From NCBI RefSeq assembly GCF_032918005.1, contig NZ_CP136628.1, positions 6,123,501-6,187,500 of the forward strand: a stretch of DNA of 64,000 bases. The letters run 5' to 3'. A program made the position numbers and the translations under genes. This DNA comes from Bradyrhizobium sp. NDS-1. GTDB lineage: Bacteria > Pseudomonadota > Alphaproteobacteria > Rhizobiales > Xanthobacteraceae. This document shows, piece after piece, positions 39,269 to 49,333 of the stretch. Under the pieces are notes generated by a model. That model ran no database searches, had not been told where the DNA came from, and saw only the letters and a list, made by a program, of their open reading frames with translations. Numbering within the stretch: position 1 is the first letter of the stretch; each line of letters opens with the position of its first letter.

Positions 39269-40393
39269 ATGGAAGCCAGTGAAGCAAGACGTTTTGTCGT
39301 TCTCGACTTCTACCGCTTCGTCGCCGCGCTCGGGGTCTTCATCTTCCACCTGAAGCTGATCGACACGGGCATCTCGCCGGCCTGGAACGGGTCCTATGGC
39401 CTGTTCGTGGACATGTTCTTCATCCTGTCCGGCTTCGTGATCTCCTACTCCTATCCTTCAGGCTCGACGGGCCTGCGCTCCTATGCGCGCTTCCTCGTGA
39501 GGCGGATCGCGCGAATCTACCCTTTGCATCTGCTCACCTTGCTGATATTCGCGATCCTTGCCCTCATGGGCATATCCGGTCCGACCTCGCACGCGAGCTG
39601 GACGGATTTCATTCACAACCTCTTCCTCGTGCAGGCGTGGGGCATCACGGATCACCTCAGCTTCAACTCGCCGTCCTGGTCCATCAGCGCCGAACTGTTC
39701 TGTTATCTCTTGTTCCCGTTGTTCATGCTGCTGGCCGGCAGGATTTCGCCGCTGATGCTCGCGATCATCGTCGCGCTCTCTTATGGAATCCTCGCCCATG
39801 CTCACCTGCCGATCTGGCAGGAACGCTCGCAGATGTACGGGGCAACCTACGATTTCGGAATATTACGGGCCCTTCCGAGCTTCCTGAACGGGATTCTCCT
39901 GACTGTCCTGTTCAGGCTCTCGAGCGACTATCGCAAGAAGCCGGTCGCATTCGCCGGAATCGCGCTGTTTATCATCTCGATCCTGGTGCTCAACTTTTTT
40001 GCCAAGCCCGACCTTGCAATCATACTGTTCTCTGTCGCGATCCTCGTCACAGCCACTGGAGAAAGTGCATTCAAGCGGTTTCCCGGCTCTGACTGGCTTG
40101 GCCGCCTCGGCAACACGTCATATGCGATCTACATGGTGCACGAAGTGCTGCTGATCCTGCTTTTCAAGCCGGCCTGGCACTATCTCGGACTTCAACCAAG
40201 CATGTTTCCAGTGTTTGCATTGGTCTGCTGCATCATTCTGACAGTCGTTGCCGACGTGACCTATCGCTACGTCGAAGATCCCGCTCGAAAACTGATCAAC
40301 CGGCTTATGCCCGGCGGTGCAAGATCAGCCCGGATCCCAAAGGCCGAGCCGCTCGATCTTGCCGAGACCAGACAGGCGGCAAACGCAAGCTAG
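39269..40393 (+). CDS. acyltransferase-3 family membrane protein (EPS)
   Basis: I chose the start at 39269 ('MEASEARRFVVLDFYRFVAALGVFIFHLKL'), which puts the catalytic His in the first span. About ten hydrophobic segments and an 'RFLVRRIARIYPLHL' motif follow. This 374-aa protein probably O-acetylates or O-acylates the EPS repeat or lipid-linked intermediate in the membrane. It is convergent with the second flippase at 40424. Confidence 0.83.
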   Translation: MEASEARRFVVLDFYRFVAALGVFIFHLKLIDTGISPAWNGSYGLFVDMFFILSGFVISYSYPSGSTGLRSYARFLVRRIARIYPLHLLTLLIFAILALMGISGPTSHASWTDFIHNLFLVQAWGITDHLSFNSPSWSISAELFCYLLFPLFMLLAGRISPLMLAIIVALSYGILAHAHLPIWQERSQMYGATYDFGILRALPSFLNGILLTVLFRLSSDYRKKPVAFAGIALFIISILVLNFFAKPDLAIILFSVAILVTATGESAFKRFPGSDWLGRLGNTSYAIYMVHEVLLILLFKPAWHYLGLQPSMFPVFALVCCIILTVVADVTYRYVEDPARKLINRLMPGGARSARIPKAEPLDLAETRQAANAS

Positions 40394-40423
40394 GCGGGTG
40401 GTGCGTGCTGCCAGATCTTGCGG

Positions 40424-41905
40424 CTAGGTCCTCGACGATCGTCGCACACGACCCCAGACTTCCTGGCATATCCGCACCACGGCCGGCCGGGCGACAGCCA
40501 TGACAACGGCGAGGTAGACCGAAGAACCAAGCAGCACGAGCGCGGCGAGACGCAGCCATTGCGACGTGGCCGGCATGGTAACGGAGGCAGCAACCACCGC
40601 GCATGCCATCACCGCAGAGCCCGCAAGTGCAGGCATCAGCGCCGCGGCATAGGACCTGATACCGAGCGCCAGTATCCGCATCGAGGCTCCCGCGGATAGG
40701 GGATACAGCAACAAGGCGCGACCAACGTAGCCGACAGCAATCGCGACAAGGCCAAACGGCGCAGCGAGGATGAAGATCGCTATGTTCGAAACCGCGTATA
40801 TCAGCGTCAGCCACGTCTGCCAGTGCGGTTTTCCGAATGCCAGGATCACAGAGTGATTGTAGAGGCCGATCGTGGTCAGGAATCCGGTGATCGACATGAT
40901 CGCGAGCAGAGGGGCGGCCTCGCCCCACTTGGCTCCGAAGAAGCCGACGATGAGATCCGGCGCCAGAACCGCTATGCCAGCGAAAAGCGGGGCCGTCAGC
41001 AGCGAGGTGTACATGACGAAGTCAACCAGCGTCGAACGTGACGCTTCCCGGTCATGCTGGAGGCCAGCGATGGTCGAAAAGAACACGCGGTTCAACGCGT
41101 TTCCGATCACCGTACTCACGGCGTTGACCAGGCGCTTGGCGAGGCTGTAGAAGCCCGCGCCGGCTGCGCCGGTGTACCAAGTGACAAAGATCAGATCGGC
41201 ATTGGCATTGGCGAAATTGGTGATTCCTGTCAGCGCCACGTAGCGCGCATAGCTCAGGAGTTCGATAACGGCCTGCCGGCTGACCCGGAGCCCGGGGCGC
41301 CAGGGCGTCAGAATCCAAAGGCTGACCAGCGAGATCAACGAAGTCGAGACGAGCTGTCCGACCAGCGCAACGACCCCGTAGCCCTGTATCGCCAGCGCGA
41401 TCCCTACAGCCCCGCCAACCGAGATTGAGGAAATCGAACGAATGGCGAGGGATCGAAAGAGCTGGTTGCGCGTCAACCAGGCTTCGTGCGTCCGTGAGAG
41501 GCCTTGCACGGCCACCACGATGCAAAATCCTTTGAGAACGATGGCAAGATCCGAAAGACCCGAGAATCGTTCGATAGCGCCGCTCGAGGCGAACAGCGCG
41601 AGCGCTGCAAACAGGGAGAGGCCCGCGATGAGCCAAAACGAGGCCGTGTAATCCTCATCCTTCGGTGCGGGGCGCGCCTGGACGGCGATCGCGATGCTCT
41701 CGATCAGGACTGCCCGGCAGAACTCGAGCGCCAGCGCTCCCGTTGCCACGATGCCGAGAATCTGCGGCGACAGCAGCCGCGCCATGATCATGTAGATTGC
41801 GAGCGTGAGAGCCTGCCCGACCGCAGAATCGAGTGCCGACCAAATAACGCCCGAAACGATCGAGCGCGGCTTGATAATCTCGTGGCGCAATTGGAAGCCT
41901 GTCAC
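40424..41905 (-). CDS. Wzx-like polysaccharide flippase (copy 2)
   Basis: This 493-aa integral membrane protein has the family's 'IMARLLSPQILGIVATGALALEF' loop and about 12-14 spans. It belongs to the lipopolysaccharide/EPS flippase group (MATE/MVF superfamily). Together with 33184-34575 this gives two flippase genes in one EPS locus, which may mean two repeat units or two polymers. It is divergent from the pyruvyl transferase. Confidence 0.85.
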   Translation of the reverse strand: MTGFQLRHEIIKPRSIVSGVIWSALDSAVGQALTLAIYMIMARLLSPQILGIVATGALALEFCRAVLIESIAIAVQARPAPKDEDYTASFWLIAGLSLFAALALFASSGAIERFSGLSDLAIVLKGFCIVVAVQGLSRTHEAWLTRNQLFRSLAIRSISSISVGGAVGIALAIQGYGVVALVGQLVSTSLISLVSLWILTPWRPGLRVSRQAVIELLSYARYVALTGITNFANANADLIFVTWYTGAAGAGFYSLAKRLVNAVSTVIGNALNRVFFSTIAGLQHDREASRSTLVDFVMYTSLLTAPLFAGIAVLAPDLIVGFFGAKWGEAAPLLAIMSITGFLTTIGLYNHSVILAFGKPHWQTWLTLIYAVSNIAIFILAAPFGLVAIAVGYVGRALLLYPLSAGASMRILALGIRSYAAALMPALAGSAVMACAVVAASVTMPATSQWLRLAALVLLGSSVYLAVVMAVARPAVVRICQEVWGRVRRSSRT

Positions 41906-42015
41906 TATTTCGGGTTAGGCCGACCTTCGTCGACGAGCCATTGGCTGCAATGGTCCAATAGTCGCCTTGTTTACGAGGACACTACGGCAAGAAAGCAGCT
42001 ACGATCCGAGGCAGC

Positions 42016-42849
42016 ATGAATTTTCGAGGCAATCTACGGCGACTGATCAACGAGGTCGGCTGCGACTTTATTCATCAACTGCCCTATCCGCACGTGGACT
42101 TGTTCTTCTGGCGTCCCGACGACGGAACGATAAATTTCGGCGACTACCTTTCGATCGTCGTCGTTGACCATCTCTTGCGGCATTTCGGGTATACGCTCGC
42201 CGACGAGGTGCCGCGGCAAACACGCTTGTTCGCGATCGGCTCCGTGCTCCATTACGCGCGAGACGGCGATGTGGTCTGGGGAAGCGGCGTAAACGGGCGC
42301 CTTGGGCAGGGCGACCTCAACCGACGCGTGCAGAACTTGGACGTGCGAGCGGTGCGCGGCCCTCGTACACGGGAGGTTCTGCAGCGTCGGGGCATCGTGG
42401 TACCTGAAGTGTTCGGAGACCCCGCGTTGCTGCTTCCTCAGCTGTTTCCGAATCGCTTTCACCCCACTGCCAAGAAGCCGTGGGTGTTTGTTCCGAATTT
42501 GCACGATTTGAGTCTCATCGACCCTACCGCCGATACAGTGGTATCACCGCTGGGATCCTGGAACCGTCGAATTGACGCCATTCTCGAAGCTGAACTGGTT
42601 CTGGCTAGCTCGCTCCACGGCATCATCGTCGCCGAGGCATTCGGGATACCGGCTCGATACGTGCGACTGAGCAGCGCAGAAGCCGAGTTCAAGTATCGTG
42701 ACTACTATGAGGGCACCGGCCGGTTCGCCGTCGAGTTTGCCACAAGTATTGAAGAAGGACGCGAGATGGGTGGAGCAGCGCCCCTCAGCTTTGACCATCG
42801 TGCCTTGATGAATGCATTCCCGATCGACCTCTGGGGCGGAAAGAGCTGA
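42016..42849 (+). CDS. polysaccharide pyruvyl transferase
   Basis: This 277-aa protein starts with GAGG 7 nt before the ATG. The motifs 'INFGDYLSIVVVDHLL', 'WGSGVNG', 'VRAVRGPRTREVLQRRGI' and 'ASSLHGIIVAEAFGIPARYVRL' are diagnostic of pyruvyl transferases such as ExoV. It adds ketal-linked pyruvate from PEP to EPS sugars, giving the polymer negative charge. It is followed 1 nt later by a glycosyltransferase gene, so the two are coupled. Confidence 0.92.
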   Translation: MNFRGNLRRLINEVGCDFIHQLPYPHVDLFFWRPDDGTINFGDYLSIVVVDHLLRHFGYTLADEVPRQTRLFAIGSVLHYARDGDVVWGSGVNGRLGQGDLNRRVQNLDVRAVRGPRTREVLQRRGIVVPEVFGDPALLLPQLFPNRFHPTAKKPWVFVPNLHDLSLIDPTADTVVSPLGSWNRRIDAILEAELVLASSLHGIIVAEAFGIPARYVRLSSAEAEFKYRDYYEGTGRFAVEFATSIEEGREMGGAAPLSFDHRALMNAFPIDLWGGKS

Positions 42850-42850
42850 C

Positions 42851-43966
42851 ATGGCCAAGCGCCTCCGCGTGGCCATCTACGCGCCGCATTTTGCGGAATA
42901 TTCCTACCGGCTCGCAGCGGGACTGGCACATCATTGCGACGTCCGCCTCGTGCTCAACGCCAAGGATGCGAACCAGCAATGGGAACTGGCGGATATCGCC
43001 GTGGCGGCGCCGTTCGAGACCCGAATCCGCGACCTGAGCCTGCGCCGCGGCGGCGCGATCGGGATCCCCGCGTCCTTCTTCGACATAATATCGTTTCGTC
43101 CGGACGTGATTCATTGTCACGAAGTTCCGGAGATCTACACATCCAAGTTGATCCAGCTGCTCCGACCGCTTGGCATTCCCCTGGTGCTGACGGTTCACGA
43201 TGCGATTCCGCATTCGGAGGGCGGCTCCGGCACCTCGCCGCGTGAAGATGCCTGGCGCGAGCGCATGCGCGCGGCCGCATCGGTCGTCACGACGCATGGC
43301 GAGAGCTGTATTGCCGATTTTCGCCGCGCCTCGCCCGGCTTCAAGGGCGAGACCGTTTCCAGCATGCACGGCGTGCTCATGGTTCCGCCGGCCAAGGGGG
43401 CGCTCGCCGAGCCGGAGGCCGCGCGAATCCTGTTTTTCGGACGGATGTGGGCCTACAAGGGCCTGGACGTGTTCATCGATGCGATCGACATGTTGGCCCG
43501 GCGCGGCGTGGCGCATGAGGCGATCGTCGCCGGCCGCGGACCCGAGATGACACGGCTCGGCGCGCGGATGGAGGCGATGCCGACGGTCAAGGCGATCAAC
43601 GCCTATATCTCACCTGCGGAGACCGGACGGCTGTTTCAATCCGCGACCGTCGTTGCCCTGCCCTATAAGGATGCAACGCAGAGCGGCGTGCTTGCATCCG
43701 CTTACGGCAACGCCCGTCCGGTCGTTGCCAGCGCCACCGGCGGCATTCCCGACGTCGTGACGGACGGCGTCAACGGGCTGCTGGTTCCTCCCGGCGATGC
43801 CACGGCACTGGCCGACGCACTCGAACGGGTGCTGACTTCAAAACCTCTTGCCGCGACATTGACCGAGGGCGCACGGCAGACTGCAGCCGGCCTGCTGAAC
43901 TGGGATCGCATCGCCGCGCAGCTTCTCGGGTCCTATCACAGGCTGGCCGGCCGGACCGTGAGCTGA
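42851..43966 (+). CDS. glycosyltransferase, GT4-like
   Basis: This 371-aa GT-B protein opens 'MAKRLRVAIYAPHFAEYSYRLAAGL'. The C-domain has 'RILFFGRMWAYKGLDVFIDAID' and a 'PYKDATQSGVLASAYGNARPVVA' donor loop, the Gln-Ser-Gly version seen in one GT4 branch. The start at 42851 lies 1 nt after the pyruvyl-transferase stop. Likely role: addition of the sugar that carries the pyruvate group, or a neighbouring one. It converges on the acyltransferase at 43984. Confidence 0.88.
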   Translation: MAKRLRVAIYAPHFAEYSYRLAAGLAHHCDVRLVLNAKDANQQWELADIAVAAPFETRIRDLSLRRGGAIGIPASFFDIISFRPDVIHCHEVPEIYTSKLIQLLRPLGIPLVLTVHDAIPHSEGGSGTSPREDAWRERMRAAASVVTTHGESCIADFRRASPGFKGETVSSMHGVLMVPPAKGALAEPEAARILFFGRMWAYKGLDVFIDAIDMLARRGVAHEAIVAGRGPEMTRLGARMEAMPTVKAINAYISPAETGRLFQSATVVALPYKDATQSGVLASAYGNARPVVASATGGIPDVVTDGVNGLLVPPGDATALADALERVLTSKPLAATLTEGARQTAAGLLNWDRIAAQLLGSYHRLAGRTVS

Positions 43967-43983
43967 CCGCGACCCACTGCCTC

Positions 43984-45072
43984 TCAAACCGATTGCTCGA
44001 TCTGCCGTCGAAAGAACACGCCGCGGATCGCGCCGTCCAACAGGCGCCTCAGCCTGACCTCGATCAATTCATAAGTAATCGCGCTCGCAACGAGTGACAT
44101 CACCAGCCCGAGCCCGATGAAGGCGGCCCACAGCGGCCAGCGGTCGACGCCGGCAGCAACCAGCTTCAGGCCGATCACCTGCAGGGGAAAGAGCACGAAG
44201 GGGTGCACGAGATAGAGGCTGTAGCTGATCTTGCCGACATATTGCAGCGCCGGCGTGCTCAGCGCCCTGCCGAGGCCCGATTCCGGGGCGAGCACCATGG
44301 CGAACAGCAGAAATCCGGGAACGAGACCAACGAAGGGGTGAAACAGCACGAGGCTCGCATACAAGGCGGCGCCGCAGACCACGCCCGCGAGCAGCCCGAG
44401 GCGGCCGGGAATGGAGATGCGAAATCCCGTCGCACTGAATAGCATGCCGATGCAGAAGAACGCAGTGATGGGCCAGCGCATCAGGCAGGCCAGACCCAGC
44501 AGGATCAGGGGCGCCGCGAGCAGCCGGCCCCCGCCCCGCCACATCGAGAATGTCAGCGCAAACCAGATGTAGAACGCCCATTCATAGGTCAACGTCCAGG
44601 CGTTCTGCTGCGCAATGGGCAAGCCGAGCGCGTCCTGCACGAAGAACAGATTGGCCGCAAAGATCGTGAGATAGCTGGTCAGATCGATCCCGCGGAAGAA
44701 CTTGTAGGCCACGATCGGCCCGATCACGAACAACGCCAGATGCAGGACGACGAACACCGGCATGATACGCAGCACGCGGTCGTAGAAGAACCGCGAGAGC
44801 GAGCCGTGCCGCACCAGGCTCGCCGGAATCAGGAATCCGCTGATCATGAAGAACAGCTCGACACCGTGTCCGCCGACATTGATGACCGATTGCAGCCAGG
44901 GCCAGAGCGGCGGCAGGAAGCCGGGATTCGGGATGTCGTACATCCCTGCTTTAGGCATGTCGTAGAAGTGATCCATCAGCACGCTCAGCGCCGCGATGGC
45001 CCGAAGTCCCTGGACCGACGGAACGAACGATCCGTGATCGGCAGCGCCCGGCTGGTGCGGTGCCTTGATCAC
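43984..45072 (-). CDS. acyltransferase-3 family membrane protein
   Basis: This 362-aa protein has about ten spans, with 'LRAIAALSVLMDHFYDM' carrying the catalytic His and a 'FFYDRVLRIMPVFVVLHLA' motif. The C-terminal part has 'VGKISYSLYLVHPFVLFP', as in OafA/ExoZ-type enzymes. Predicted function is O-acetylation or acylation of EPS. It overlaps the preceding acyltransferase gene by 4 nt (45069-45072), so it is co-translated with it. It is the last gene of a four-gene minus-strand operon. Confidence 0.87.
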   Translation of the reverse strand: MIKAPHQPGAADHGSFVPSVQGLRAIAALSVLMDHFYDMPKAGMYDIPNPGFLPPLWPWLQSVINVGGHGVELFFMISGFLIPASLVRHGSLSRFFYDRVLRIMPVFVVLHLALFVIGPIVAYKFFRGIDLTSYLTIFAANLFFVQDALGLPIAQQNAWTLTYEWAFYIWFALTFSMWRGGGRLLAAPLILLGLACLMRWPITAFFCIGMLFSATGFRISIPGRLGLLAGVVCGAALYASLVLFHPFVGLVPGFLLFAMVLAPESGLGRALSTPALQYVGKISYSLYLVHPFVLFPLQVIGLKLVAAGVDRWPLWAAFIGLGLVMSLVASAITYELIEVRLRRLLDGAIRGVFFRRQIEQSV

Positions 45073-46175
45073 TCCGCGGCACCCTGGGTGCCGAGGGCCG
45101 GCTCAAGGATGACAGGCTTTCTTCGCGCCGAGCGGAACCTCTGCCCGAAGGCAATGCTGGGCTTCTCGATGAACGCGAATGTCATCCAGCTGACGAGGAT
45201 CGACAGTGCCAGGATCACGACCAGGAAAATCGACCATCCGAGCGGCCCGTCGCCGAACCAGACGAGGCGATGGATGAAAACGATCACGAACGGCGACATC
45301 AGGTAGACCGAATAGCTGATCACGCCGACGAATGCCATCGGGCGCCAGGCCATACGTTCGCCGAACACGGCAAAGCCGATGAAGACAAGCGCCGCGCAGA
45401 TATACGCCGATCCGATCGAATAACTGTAAAAGAAATTCTCGTGATACACGCCGCCGAACCGGCGGTCGGACAGGGTGGCGGCGAAGACCGCATACAAAAG
45501 CGTGCAGACGGTCACATGGGTCCACCGCAGCTTGCCGCCAATGACCGTGTCGCGGATGATCTTGCCCAGGAACATCGCCGAGAGGTTCAAGCCGACCTCC
45601 ATCACCGAGGAGACTGCCCTGCTCTCAACGAGAAGTGCCGCTGTGGTTCCCACCAGCGCGGCGGCAACGACGATCGTCACCGCTGTGAGGCGCTGGTTGA
45701 GTAGCCCCATCGCAAAGAGAATGGTGCATCCGACGTAGAACAAGAGCTCGATCGCCAGAGTCCAATAGAACACCCAGAGATTCGGCACGTTCACGAAAGT
45801 CTGCAACATCGTCACGTTAGCGGCGACCTGCCCCAGCGGAAAACTCTTCGAATCCAGCAGCTGCACCAACGTGAGCCCGACAACGATCGAAGTCCAATAA
45901 GCCGGGTAGAGCCGGAAGAAGCGGCTGATCGTAAAATCGCGCACAGGCGTGGCGCTGTCCGGGAAGCTGAACGGAATGACGAAGCCGCTCACGAAGAAAA
46001 ACAACACGACGCCGAACCGGCCAAAGTTCATGTAGTAGCCGAATATATCGTGGAGGGGCCCGTAATAGACACCCGTCGGATGCTTTTCGAGAATGACCTC
46101 GAAGACGTGCTGGACCAGGACCGCCAGTACGGCAATGCCGCGAAGCGTATCGATGAATGCGAGCCGTTTATGCAT
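45069..46175 (-). CDS. acyltransferase-3 family membrane protein
   Basis: This protein of about 368 aa starts at ATG 46175 ('MHKRLAFIDTLRGIAVLAVLVQHVFEV'); a GTG at 46187 would overlap the upstream gene. The catalytic His lies in the first span, and the 'FTISRFFRLYPAYWTSIV' motif follows. Roughly ten spans. It overlaps the next gene by an ATGA junction. It is a second, divergent member of the same enzyme family in this operon, which suggests different sugar positions or acyl groups. Confidence 0.87.
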   Translation of the reverse strand: MHKRLAFIDTLRGIAVLAVLVQHVFEVILEKHPTGVYYGPLHDIFGYYMNFGRFGVVLFFFVSGFVIPFSFPDSATPVRDFTISRFFRLYPAYWTSIVVGLTLVQLLDSKSFPLGQVAANVTMLQTFVNVPNLWVFYWTLAIELLFYVGCTILFAMGLLNQRLTAVTIVVAAALVGTTAALLVESRAVSSVMEVGLNLSAMFLGKIIRDTVIGGKLRWTHVTVCTLLYAVFAATLSDRRFGGVYHENFFYSYSIGSAYICAALVFIGFAVFGERMAWRPMAFVGVISYSVYLMSPFVIVFIHRLVWFGDGPLGWSIFLVVILALSILVSWMTFAFIEKPSIAFGQRFRSARRKPVILEPALGTQGAAE

Positions 46176-46183
46176 CGTTCTTC

Positions 46184-47521
46184 TCACCTGCTTCCGCTCG
46201 CCGCCGGTATATCCGGGCGGAAGCCTTCCAATGGCGGCATCGGTGGCCGCATGATGATTGGCACGGCGTCACCTGCCCGCGCGAAGGTCGCACGCCGCGA
46301 GAACACTTCGCTGAAGCTCAACGCGATGATGAGCAGGCCGGACGCCGGACCGTAGTTCAGAACTGTGATCGTGAACAGGTTGACGACGAAGATCAGCGTC
46401 AGCTTGTAGACGTCGGTCGCTGCGAACGTCGCCCGGAACACCATCACCATGAAGGCGACGAACGGGAGACCGAACATCAGGTACGTACCGATGTAGAAAT
46501 TGTCGACCGGAACCCAGAAATGCGCAAGCGGCGAGAACAGCTTCTGCGGATAGTTGAAGCAGCCAACGCCGCAACCGGTTACGAGACCGATGGGCATGAG
46601 CTGGTTCAGGTAGACGAACGGGAGTTGCCAGCTGTTGTTGATGCGATCGACGATGCTGAACAGGGTTGTGTGCGGCACCGCGGCGGTACCGGAGGCAAGC
46701 ACGATCATGAAGAACGGCACGAGGATGGCGGCAAACGACCACAGCGCAATGGTCCGAATCGCGGGAAAGCGCGACTTCTCCGGCAGCATCCGCACGAACA
46801 GCAGCAGAACCAAGTAGATCACGAGGACGATCATGGTCGTCTTGCTGGTCGTCAGACGGATGATGTAGATCGCAAGAGAGCCGTACAGAAGACACCACAT
46901 CGTGCTCTTGCGGATCGACGTAATTGCGAAGGACACGAGTATGAAGAAGGCCGCCATGGTACTTTCGGCAGCAAAGCCCGTGAGACGCTGATCGTCACCT
47001 CCATAGGCCCACCATAGGCGGCCCGCCTCACGCACGGCGCCGAAGGACTCATATTTGTAGCCGACCCAGGGCATGAGATAGAATTTCGTCAGCAGCACGC
47101 CGATCAGCGAGAGGTAGAATGTCGCCGCGATGACCGACAGCAACTTCTTGTAAGAGCCTAAACTGGTGTCGCAGAAGCAAAATCCGACGAACACCGGGAG
47201 CATCATCTTGAACGACGACATCGCCGCGTTGGCTGTTCCCAGCATGAAATAGCCGAGCACCAGCGACAGCATGATCTGCACCAGGACAACTGCAGCCAGG
47301 ATACTGCGATTGCGCAGGATACAATGCACGATGAACTGTACCAGGCACAGAAGCGCAATGCCGTCTGGCACGAACCAAAGCGTGTCCAGATGCATGATGC
47401 TGGTGTAGTACCGCATCAGACCGCCGAAGGCGTCCCGCACCAGATAGGCTCCGAGCGCGATCGCCTCGATGTTGAGACTGATCAGCGTGATACGGCGGGG
47501 TTGCGGCGCGAAGGTGCTCAT
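46184..47521 (-). CDS. Wzy-like O-antigen/EPS polymerase candidate
   Basis: This 445-aa integral membrane protein has about ten hydrophobic spans and a large periplasmic-type loop (about 280-340, 'DRINNSWQLPFVYLNQLMPIGLVTG'). That is the topology of Wzy polymerases. Sequence families of Wzy are too variable to prove identity. Position among acyltransferases and 2 kb from the Wzz co-polymerase supports the call. It lies 7 nt after the upstream acyltransferase. Confidence 0.65.
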   Translation of the reverse strand: MSTFAPQPRRITLISLNIEAIALGAYLVRDAFGGLMRYYTSIMHLDTLWFVPDGIALLCLVQFIVHCILRNRSILAAVVLVQIMLSLVLGYFMLGTANAAMSSFKMMLPVFVGFCFCDTSLGSYKKLLSVIAATFYLSLIGVLLTKFYLMPWVGYKYESFGAVREAGRLWWAYGGDDQRLTGFAAESTMAAFFILVSFAITSIRKSTMWCLLYGSLAIYIIRLTTSKTTMIVLVIYLVLLLFVRMLPEKSRFPAIRTIALWSFAAILVPFFMIVLASGTAAVPHTTLFSIVDRINNSWQLPFVYLNQLMPIGLVTGCGVGCFNYPQKLFSPLAHFWVPVDNFYIGTYLMFGLPFVAFMVMVFRATFAATDVYKLTLIFVVNLFTITVLNYGPASGLLIIALSFSEVFSRRATFARAGDAVPIIMRPPMPPLEGFRPDIPAASGSR

Positions 47522-47528
47522 GCCCGGC

Positions 47529-48764
47529 TCAATTGCTCAGCCGCGCCGACCGGGCGGTGGATGGCGCAAAATCCGGGGAGCTTCCAAATACATTTCGCAG
47601 GAGCTTGCCGCCGGGAATTTCGACATAGCGATGGGTGAAGTGCGAAACCGCCAGCACAGCGGCCAGTGAGACGACGAGATTCAGCGTAGCCGGCAGCCCT
47701 GCCCAGCTCGAATCCAGGGCGGCGATTCGCCCCGCTCCCACGGCCCGCACGAAATATTCAGCCAGCAGCACCACGAGCGCGTGCACCATATAGATGGAGT
47801 AAGAACGGCGCCCGAGCCAGAGCAGAGGCTTGGCTCCCAGGATCCGCGGCACCAGCAGCGCATCCGGAAAGGCCAGCAAGCTGCCGAGGAAGATCGCGAA
47901 GATGACTGGGGCAAGGAACGTCGCCGCAGGATTGGTCTCCGCCAGGGACACCAGGGCGACGCTTGCGATCATGGCGACGAATTGCAACGCGCCCTGTACG
48001 GCTGGGGCCGGTTTGGCCGGCAGGCGATCGACGATCCTCACCATCAACACGCCCAGGAAAAAGCCGACGAAGCAGCGCAGAAGACCGAAATCCGTCTGAA
48101 GCTCGAGGCTCTTCTTTTCGAGCACGAAGATGATGAAGACCAGACTTCCGACCGCGAGCAGCCCGCAGAGGACATAAAACCACGACAGCGAGCGCATGCG
48201 CAGAGCAAGCAGAACGATCAGGCCAAACACCAGATAGGTGTAGAACTCGACACTGATGCTCCAACTCGGTGCATTCCAGCTGAGATAGTCGATGAAGCCC
48301 ATCGAATGCAGCAGCAGAACATTGAGGCCGAACGAATAGGCGTTGTTCACCTCGAAGGCCGTCGGGGCGGCGACCACGACGCCCGCCATGACCAGGCCGA
48401 TGCGCAGCAGGCGAAAGACGAGGTTTGCGAGCAGCATGACGATATGCAGCGGGTAGACTCGCGCCAGGCGCCGTATCATGAATTTGCGCAGCGAGAAGCG
48501 CGTGAAGTCGCTCTCGATGTAGCTCAACGCCATGACCATTCCGCTGAGAACAAAGAACAGATCGACCAGCAACCATGCGCTCCTGAAGAAGGAGCAGTCG
48601 ATCCAGGCGTTGTGCGGGAATACCGCGAGAAATGTCGGCATCAGCAGCAGATGGTGGATCACCACCGAAGTCGCGGCGATGCCCCGGATGCTGTCGAGCG
48701 GCTGGACATGCGCCTTCTCACGATGAACCAACTCCGTCACATCAACATTCCGTGCCTGTTGCAT
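47529..48764 (-). CDS. acyltransferase-3 family membrane protein
   Basis: This 411-aa protein has about ten spans; 'LDSIRGIAATSVVIHHLLLM' holds the catalytic His, and 'FMIRRLARVYPLHIVMLLA' is the R-rich motif. It is the first gene of the four-gene minus-strand operon (acyltransferase, Wzy-like, acyltransferase, acyltransferase). Same likely role: O-acylation of EPS or of its lipid-linked precursor. Confidence 0.86.
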   Translation of the reverse strand: MQQARNVDVTELVHREKAHVQPLDSIRGIAATSVVIHHLLLMPTFLAVFPHNAWIDCSFFRSAWLLVDLFFVLSGMVMALSYIESDFTRFSLRKFMIRRLARVYPLHIVMLLANLVFRLLRIGLVMAGVVVAAPTAFEVNNAYSFGLNVLLLHSMGFIDYLSWNAPSWSISVEFYTYLVFGLIVLLALRMRSLSWFYVLCGLLAVGSLVFIIFVLEKKSLELQTDFGLLRCFVGFFLGVLMVRIVDRLPAKPAPAVQGALQFVAMIASVALVSLAETNPAATFLAPVIFAIFLGSLLAFPDALLVPRILGAKPLLWLGRRSYSIYMVHALVVLLAEYFVRAVGAGRIAALDSSWAGLPATLNLVVSLAAVLAVSHFTHRYVEIPGGKLLRNVFGSSPDFAPSTARSARLSN

Positions 48765-49333
48765 CGCAGCAGTGTGTATCAGGTCGCGCGCGTGTTCAAT
48801 CTTTGCGATCGCTGACTGGCATTCGATGCATGACGCCCGACGATAATTTCAAGGCTCGCAGATTTTTCGGACATGCGAGCGCCAAGTTCATGCCACTTTT
48901 ATCCGACGCGCGCCTGCTTCGGCGCGCAAGCCAATCAACGTGGGATGATTGCGGGTATTTGCGCGGAAAGTATGCGCGAAATTCGGCGCTGTTGCGATCG
49001 AGGGCGTTTGCAGCACATTGATTTGTCTGCGTGCAGATGCCGCACGAAAATTCTCGCGGCCCCAGGGAACAACAAGCGCGTGTCATGACTTGTGTCGGTT
49101 TTGCGACGAGCGGATGCGGGAGTGGCTCATAAATTTCCAAGTTGCAACATTCATGAGCGCAACATGCCGATCTCGCAGGCATTGTAGATCTTGTTTCTGC
49201 AACCAGCGAGAAGGAGCAAGGCGGTTGGTAAGTCGACGACCTCTGCACCGGCTTTTGCATCGCACAAAAAGATGACACAGTTACCTGCCAAGTTTCACCT
49301 GTTCTCCTATTGCAACAGAAGCAAGGAACACGG
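48765..49333. other. 569-bp intergenic region, no gene recognised
   Basis: This is the divergent control region between the acyltransferase operon and the Wzz/BY-kinase operon. A minus-strand frame (48796-49278) exists but has eleven cysteines scattered without pattern and no support, so I call no gene. AT-rich patches near 49120-49190 are promoter-like only in a general sense. Confidence 0.5.

Noticed and set aside
48796..49278. 160-codon minus-strand frame with many cysteines
   Set aside because: Cysteines lack any regular pattern, no ribosome site was seen and the region should be a divergent promoter.
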